Assembly: GCF_024679245.1 (NCBI RefSeq)
Contig: NC_090173.1
Coordinates: 49,144,876-49,208,875 of the forward strand
Source of the DNA: Pseudorasbora parva
Lineage: Eukaryota; Chordata; Actinopteri; Cypriniformes; Gobionidae
Direction of reading: 5' to 3'
Length of the DNA stretch: 64,000 nt
The notes under the pieces were generated by a model. That model searched no databases, was not told the DNA's origin, and saw only the letters and a list, made by a program, of their open reading frames with translations. Shown in pieces: positions 58,627 to 64,000 of the stretch. The first letter of the stretch is position 1; each line of letters opens with the position of its first letter. A program made the translations under genes and the position numbers.

Positions 58627-59202
58627 TTTGCTGATTGAAAGTGGAGGCAGGAATAAAAAAAAAAAAAGATGCATGATAAAACATGTTTTATGGTCAATGG
58701 ATAAGCGTATTTAAAATAAATAAATAAAAACACCACATTTGCTGCACTACATTGGATCTCATATTGAAAAATTCTGATGTAGTAAAAGAGGCTTAGAATA
58801 TTTTAGGTTCAAATCCTGTTACGGCAGTTCACATGTCAAACGCCATGAAATATGACAACTGGGGTAATGTTTAGCGCACACTGTCTGAGCCCTCAGCCGT
58901 AGCGGGAAGTTAAGCTGAAGTGATGCATTTATGCGTAGTGTGTGGGGAAGGGTTCGATTTTTAAGGGTGCAGACGTGGGACCTGCTGAAAAAAAACAATG
59001 TTTAGGGATTATTAAATCTGACTCAATGTTTTATGATGCAACCGGATATCAAGCATAGCGTCAGTTCTGGCAGGTCATGTTAGTCAAACTCGCATCAGCT
59101 GGCTGTCGGCTGATCATGTCTACCTATAGGAATATGACGTCTATCACAGCATACATATATAAGCTCCTTATCAGCAGCTATCGCGTTTCAGAGCTCATGT
59201 AA

Positions 59203-59440
59203 ATGGACTGCATTTATATAGTGCTTTTAACAGACCCTATGGCCATCCAAAAGCGCTTTACATTTTTGCCTCACATTCACCCATTCATACACCGACGGCG
59301 ATGTCAGCCATGTAAGGCACCATCCAGCTTCTCGGGAGCAGCTGGGGTTAGGTGTCTTGCTCATGGACACTTCGACACTTGGTCCGGGGATTGAACCACC
59401 AACCTTTCGGTTTGTAGACAACCTACATGAACCACTGAGC
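59203..59440 (-). mobile_element. tRNA-derived SINE, copy 3 (5'-truncated)
   Basis: On the minus strand it retains box B-like GGTTCAATCCC, GGATGGTGCCTTACATGGCT and the tail ending at ATGCAGTCCAT. The head stops at GCTCAGTGGTTC. Confidence 0.8.
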
Positions 59441-59916
59441 TCATGTACCTTCCTCCACCCCCAGCTCCTCCTCTCATACAGACAGGATTTGGTATTCTAA
59501 TTATTTTGTACATTTAATATAAACATTAATGATATCTGCAATACATCACGTTGGTTTTGTTCTGTTTACCCTAAGGCGGGTTATGGCTGTTCTTCTTTCT
59601 CTTATTAATGCTAGGCTGCATGGATGTGCAGTGAATTCTTGCCCAGAATGGAACCATACCGCCAATCCAAAATATATGCTAATAGTCAATCAATCATCTT
59701 TGACGATAGTGGTCCTGACAGAAAACATATAATAAAAGGCTAGTAAACCCTAATGAGTGCAAAATAAGTGCAAAATATTTAAATTAAGGATCAAGATGGT
59801 CAAAGTTTTGTTGGTTAGCATGTTTAGCATTAGTATTTTTCTCTAATGATGGCCTTTCAAATGTATACATGTGGGGGGGGTTTTCAAGCAACATTAAAAT
59901 TAAAAAAGGCCTTTTT

Positions 59917-60553
59917 ATTAACTCTTTCTCCGCCATATTTACCATGATTTGTATGAAAACGCTTCCCTGCCAAACAGAATTTTCCAGGTTTCTGTGTTTT
60001 CGTTGTTAGACGCTAGGGGGGCGTCTGTAGTGAGGACAGAATCTCTTGATCAAAACATACGCGAGTAAGACGCAGTAAAACAAGCGATCGTATGTAAGCA
60101 GATGCATATGTAAAATATAGTCAACATTAAACATCATATGAATCAAAACTGTCTAATGTTAGTGAATGAGATGTGGACCCAGGACGAGCTACAGGACTGT
60201 GAAGCATTAGGAGTGTTGATGGACTCGATCTGCTCCATCTGTGTTTGATCATCGCTCTGAATCAGATCTGGATGTAATCTTTCACAAAAATGTGATTTTC
60301 TCAGCTTTTTGTTCAAAATGTTGCTTTTTTATTTTCAAGTATTGATAAAAAAAGATATGCATGAAGCTAGAATAAAACTTTGTTGTTGTTGTTGTTCAAA
60401 AGAATAGGATCAGCTCTTTCTCAGATATGCATACATAAAAAATGTTCTATGGTCTATTACATTTTTGTGAAAAGGGTCAAAAACCCTGGCAGTGACTGGC
60501 AACTTTAAAAAACAAACAAAAAAACCCTGGGGGGGAGGGGGGGAAGAGTTATC
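59917..60553. mobile_element. Probable TIR element (TAACTCTTTC ends)
   Basis: TTAACTCTTTCTCCGCC at 59918-59934 is mirrored imperfectly by a G-rich end followed by GGAAGAGTTA at 60543-60552. No transposase. Confidence 0.5.
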
Positions 60554-61283
60554 CTGTGCTTTTTTCTTCTTCTTTTTTTTACACCACTGCCATATTATCT
60601 GTTAAAGGAAGACGGATGTTATTATTAGATTCTTCTTGCTTCAGTTTTGACAGTTTATTTTGGCTTGCCTGCTTGCCACAAGAACAACCTGCCAAAGTCG
60701 CTGGTTAAACCCAAGCCATCCAGTCGTGTCTGTATGATTTCCAAATCCTCCAAGCAGAAATCATTTATGTTGGAGCCCCTGAGAAGGGTGAAGGAAACCT
60801 CCATTAATGCATGCATTTCTGAAGCGATGCAGGCTGCTCGTAGCCAGCGAGCAGTGAATCAACATGTCAAAACGCATTGTCTGCCTTATTCCTGACAGCT
60901 GTCTCGCACAGCTGCACTGCTTTCTGCTCTGATCCAGGGTCTGTGCACAGAGGGAAGTCTGTTTCTCTGCTCAGCGGAATGGCGACTTGGACTGTGTACG
61001 TGTGTGTGGTGAATTCCAAGCGTTGAGATCTCAAGGCTAATAGTCCAAATGGATTTGAAGAACTTTCTTTGCAAAAAAAAATAATACAAAATTGACTATG
61101 GTAACTATTGTTACTAAATATAATATATTTTTGCTTATTATGCTTTGGTTTATTCTATCTAGAAAAAGCTATATCTGGGGAAAAAGCAGGTCCTGATAAA
61201 ACACTGGTCATGCTAACCAGACCCACCTCGACCCCTTGGTTATCACACACATACAGTTGTTTTAATAACTGTAACTGGTCCTA

Positions 61284-61679
61284 CACTGTAAAAAAATATT
61301 TAGAAAAAAAGTTACCTGGTTGCCTTAAAATTTTGAGTTCATTGAAATTAAAATTTTGAGTTAATACAATGAACATGGATTGAGATTCGACAACCTTTAT
61401 TAAAATATTATTTAATGATTTTGTAAGCATATTGGGTAACTGTGTGTTTTATTTCTGATGATGCAGTAAAACATGCCAAATAGTGCTATTTTCATGATTT
61501 ATCAAAAAAAATTATGTGGTTCAGATACAATAATATTTTGAGTTTCTATTTATTAAACAAATTTCCTTCATTGTATCAACTCAAATTTTTAATTTCAATA
61601 AACTCAAAATTTTAAGGCAACCAGGTTACTTACATTTTTAAGTTAAACCAACAAAAAACAACCAAATTTTTTTACAGTG
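61284..61679. mobile_element. CACTGTAAAA-type MITE, copy 3
   Basis: CACTGTAAAAAAATATTTAG and the mirror end TTTTTTTACAGTG are flanked by TA (61282-61283 and 61680-61681). It shares its interior with copies 1 and 2. Confidence 0.85.
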
Positions 61680-61684
61680 TACTA

Positions 61685-63060
61685 GACTCTGTGCGGGATT
61701 TGAACCAGATTCACCTGGCATGGGAAGCTAAAGAATGCAGACTCTAGTGTCAGTTGCTAGTGTGTTAGGGGAGTGAGGTTTACCAGAGCAGCTCCATTAC
61801 TCTCACTCCCTGAAAGCTCACTCATATCCGGGTCATGGCACCACTGAAACTAGTCCTACTCTCACCGTAATTACTGGGATTAAAAACAGCATCAAACCGA
61901 CATGGAACACTAAATGGAAGACACAGACTGTAGTATTATTTGCAAGCATGCCTTTTGATGACACAAGAGTGAGGTTTACCTGCACTGCTTTTACTGTCTG
62001 GCCTCTGTTACACCCGCCCCCCAAAAGCTCACTCGCACCTGGGTCACGGCACCATTGAGACTGGTCCTACTCGTACCATAATGGTTGGGATTTGAACCAC
62101 CATCAACCACCATGGGAAACTATAGGACGCAGCCTCTAGCGTCAGCCACTAGCATGCCTCTAGGATTACAAAAAGTCTCCAACCAGCATGGCAGACTTAA
62201 AGGGTTAGTTCACCCAAAAATGAAATTGATGTCATTAATGACTGCCAGTGTCACGTGATTTCAGCAGTTTGGATCGCGTGTCAAGCTGCCACACTGCTGA
62301 AATCACGTGACATTGGCGATCCGAATCATTGATCGGTTCATTGATTCATGGTCGTATGAATCTTTATTTGAGGAAGACGGAAGAGAAGACTGATGCTGAA
62401 TAAAGTCATAGTTTTTGACATGTTTGGACCAAAATGTATTTTCGATGCTTCAAGAGAATCTCATGAACTAACTGATGTCACATATGGACGAATTTGATGA
62501 TGTTTTTATTCCCTTTCTGGACATGGACAGTAAAGTGTGTATAAACTGCATATGCTCTGGGACTAAAATATAAAATATCTTAAACTGTGCTCCGAAGATG
62601 AACAGGTCTTACGGGTGTGGAGCGACATTAGGGTGAGACATTAATGACATCAATTTCATTTTCATTCGTCAGTCACTTGCATGCCTCTTAAGACAGGGGG
62701 AGTGAGGTTTACCTGCACAGCTCTTACTTTCTGGCCTCCGTTACACTCTGCTCCTAAAACTCACTCCCATCCAGGTCACAGCACCAATGGCACTGCTCCT
62801 ACTTGCACCGAAACATGTTGGATTTGAACCAGCATCAAACCAGCATGGGAGACTACAGGACGCAGCCTACAGCATGAGTCACTAGCATGCCTCTTGAGAT
62901 CAGGGAAGGGAGGTTTACCTGCACAGCTCTTAATATCTGGCCTCCATTACACTCAGCCCCGTAAAGCTCACTCCCATCCGGGTCATGGCACCAATAAAAC
63001 TGTTCCTACTTGCACCATATTGAGTGTGATTCATACTAGCATCAACCAGCGCGGGAGGCA
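61685..63060 (-). repeat. Tandem array of about 200-bp units with tRNA box-B-like motif
   Basis: At least five units share GAGTGAGGTTTACCTGC, GGTCATGGCACCA and GGACGCAGCCT blocks. The minus strand carries GGTTCAAATCC (at 61696-61706, 62088-62098 and 62820-62830; decayed at 61876 and 63026). Spacing between equivalent sites is about 180-210 bp. A MITE interrupts the array at 62201-62660. Confidence 0.75.
62201..62660 (+). mobile_element. Element B copy, 3'-truncated, inside the tandem array
   Basis: It starts AGGGTTAGTTCACCC after TTAA (62197-62200) and has an internal hairpin around GCTGAAATCACGTGACATTG. It ends at CATCAATTTCATTTT, just short of the mirrored terminus, with no TTAA on the right. 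Confidence 0.75.
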
Positions 63061-63157
63061 TGTGCGATAACAAGGATACTAAAAAAGAGTTCATGAGTTG
63101 TTCATTGCCTCATGAAATATGTTAGGTACACAGTTTTGTACTGTCCCGTTGGCTTCT

Positions 63158-63219
63158 TGAATGAATGAATGAATGAATGAATGAATGAATGAATGAATGA
63201 ATGAATGAATGAATGAATG
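63158..63219. repeat. GAAT microsatellite
   Basis: About fifteen copies of GAAT. Confidence 0.95.
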
Positions 63220-63227
63220 TGTACGGA

Positions 63228-63545
63228 GCAATGAATGAGGTATTTATATAGCGCTTTTATATATACTACTATGTCAGGTGTCTCTCCTCATCCACCACCA
63301 GTGTGCAGCATCCAATTGGACGATGCGATGGCAGCCACAGCACAACAGCGCCAGGTGGAGAGGAGAGAGGGTGAAAGAGCCAATTCTATGGATTGGGATT
63401 ATTCGGAGGCCATGATTGGTAAGGGCCAATCGAGGTAATTTGGCCAGGACACCGGACTCTTTACGAGAAGTGCCATGGGATTTTTAATGACCACAGAGAG
63501 TCAGGACCTCGGTTTATCGCCTCATCCGAAGGACGGGTTAATGCT
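63228..63545. repeat. Dispersed fish repeat
   Basis: It has GTATTTATATAGCGCTTTTA and ACCACAGAGAGTCAGGACCT followed by CATCCGAAGGACGG, blocks I know from teleost repeats. The open frame at 63235-63438 lies inside it and is not taken as a gene. Confidence 0.5.
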
Positions 63546-64000
63546 TTTGTTTCTTAAGTGAATCATTAGTATTTTTTTTAACAAATAACTGGGAAAACAA
63601 CTCGGAAAATATCATGTGAAACTAATACCATTGTAATCGTGGGTGGTCACTGTTTGCGCCCCTCAGCTTGGTGACTCAGTTTAGCAATGACAAAGGGGAA
63701 ATCTGATGCTATCTCTGAATTCTGTGAGCACTAGCCCTTGTTCTTACAGTTCAACCTCGTCTTCCTCCAAAACAACAACAGTACAATATATCTCCCTGAT
63801 ATAATGTTGTTATGCACTAGGGAGACAACCAACTGGAGTTATGCTATCAAACAGCACAGAGTCAGATTTCACAGACGATTGTCCCGTTAGAGAGCTTTTG
63901 CCTTACTGTCAGGGTACTAGACACTCACTGTGGCATTTCTAGGCACACCAGGAATCAATTTGTTAGTTCTGACTTTTGTGGTGCACTACAAACTTGTTCA

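Larger units (their letters stand above)
47422..64000 (+). other. fam20c: fam20c intron 3 (5' part; continues past window)
   Basis: It starts with GTAAGT at 47422. No further fam20c exon was found to the window end, so the intron is at least 16.6 kb. It is packed with transposons listed below. Stretches where I recognise nothing: 48280-49520, 53945-55290, 57140-59200, 59445-59915, 60560-61280 and 63550-64000. Confidence 0.7.

Noticed and set aside
60001..60030. CTCF-like CGCTAGGGGGGCG
   Set aside because: An extra G disturbs the core spacing; weaker than the two repeat-borne sites.

Overview
The window is vertebrate nuclear DNA, most likely from a cyprinid fish. It is AT-rich, has long introns and CA/GT/TA/GAAT microsatellites, and carries dense teleost-type transposons (Tc1-like, hAT, TTAA-flanked piggyBac-like, Harbinger-like, tRNA-type SINE). 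No operon, phage, CRISPR or bacterial signal is present. The species call is inference from repeat families and from the one gene; no search could be run.

The only host gene I can support is fam20c (Golgi secretory-pathway kinase), + strand. Three exons are visible: exon 1 (29732-30288, start codon and signal anchor), exon 2 (36955-37136) and exon 3 (47343-47421). The reading frame is continuous across them (818 nt), and the kinase core must lie beyond position 64000. Intron 1 appears to use a non-canonical GC donor. Bases 29000-29731 are the likely 5' leader and promoter-proximal region.

Layout. 1-29000 is an intergenic, transposon-rich flank. It holds a 2 kb TIR element (361-2398), a three-level nest of foldback elements (4589-6329), a hAT element with perfect 8-bp target duplications and a 63-bp mini-element inside (7981-9644), degenerate Tc1-like copies, a hAT-like element carrying a RecQ-like helicase fragment (11973-12503), TTAA-flanked elements, a LINE reverse-transcriptase fragment with a neighbouring LTR-like piece (19560-20646), and a Tc1 (DD36E-spaced) element split by a TTAA-flanked insertion (23151-26258). 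Intron 1 (30289-36954) holds CACTGTAAAA-type MITEs, a SINE and a hAT element. Intron 2 (37137-47342) holds a 1.5 kb satellite of 38-bp monomers with higher-order duplication, a Harbinger-like element inserted in a lone inverted monomer, and a nearly intact Tc1 element. Intron 3 (47422 to the end) holds a foldback hairpin, two hAT elements with perfect 8-bp duplications, two SINE copies, a TTAA MITE, a truncated Tc1, and a tandem array of about 200-bp units interrupted by a MITE.

I found no clearly new biological system. The most useful observations are the GC-AG intron, the precisely reconstructable nested insertions, the satellite architecture, transposon-carried gene fragments, and a dispersed repeat carrying a CTCF-like core motif.
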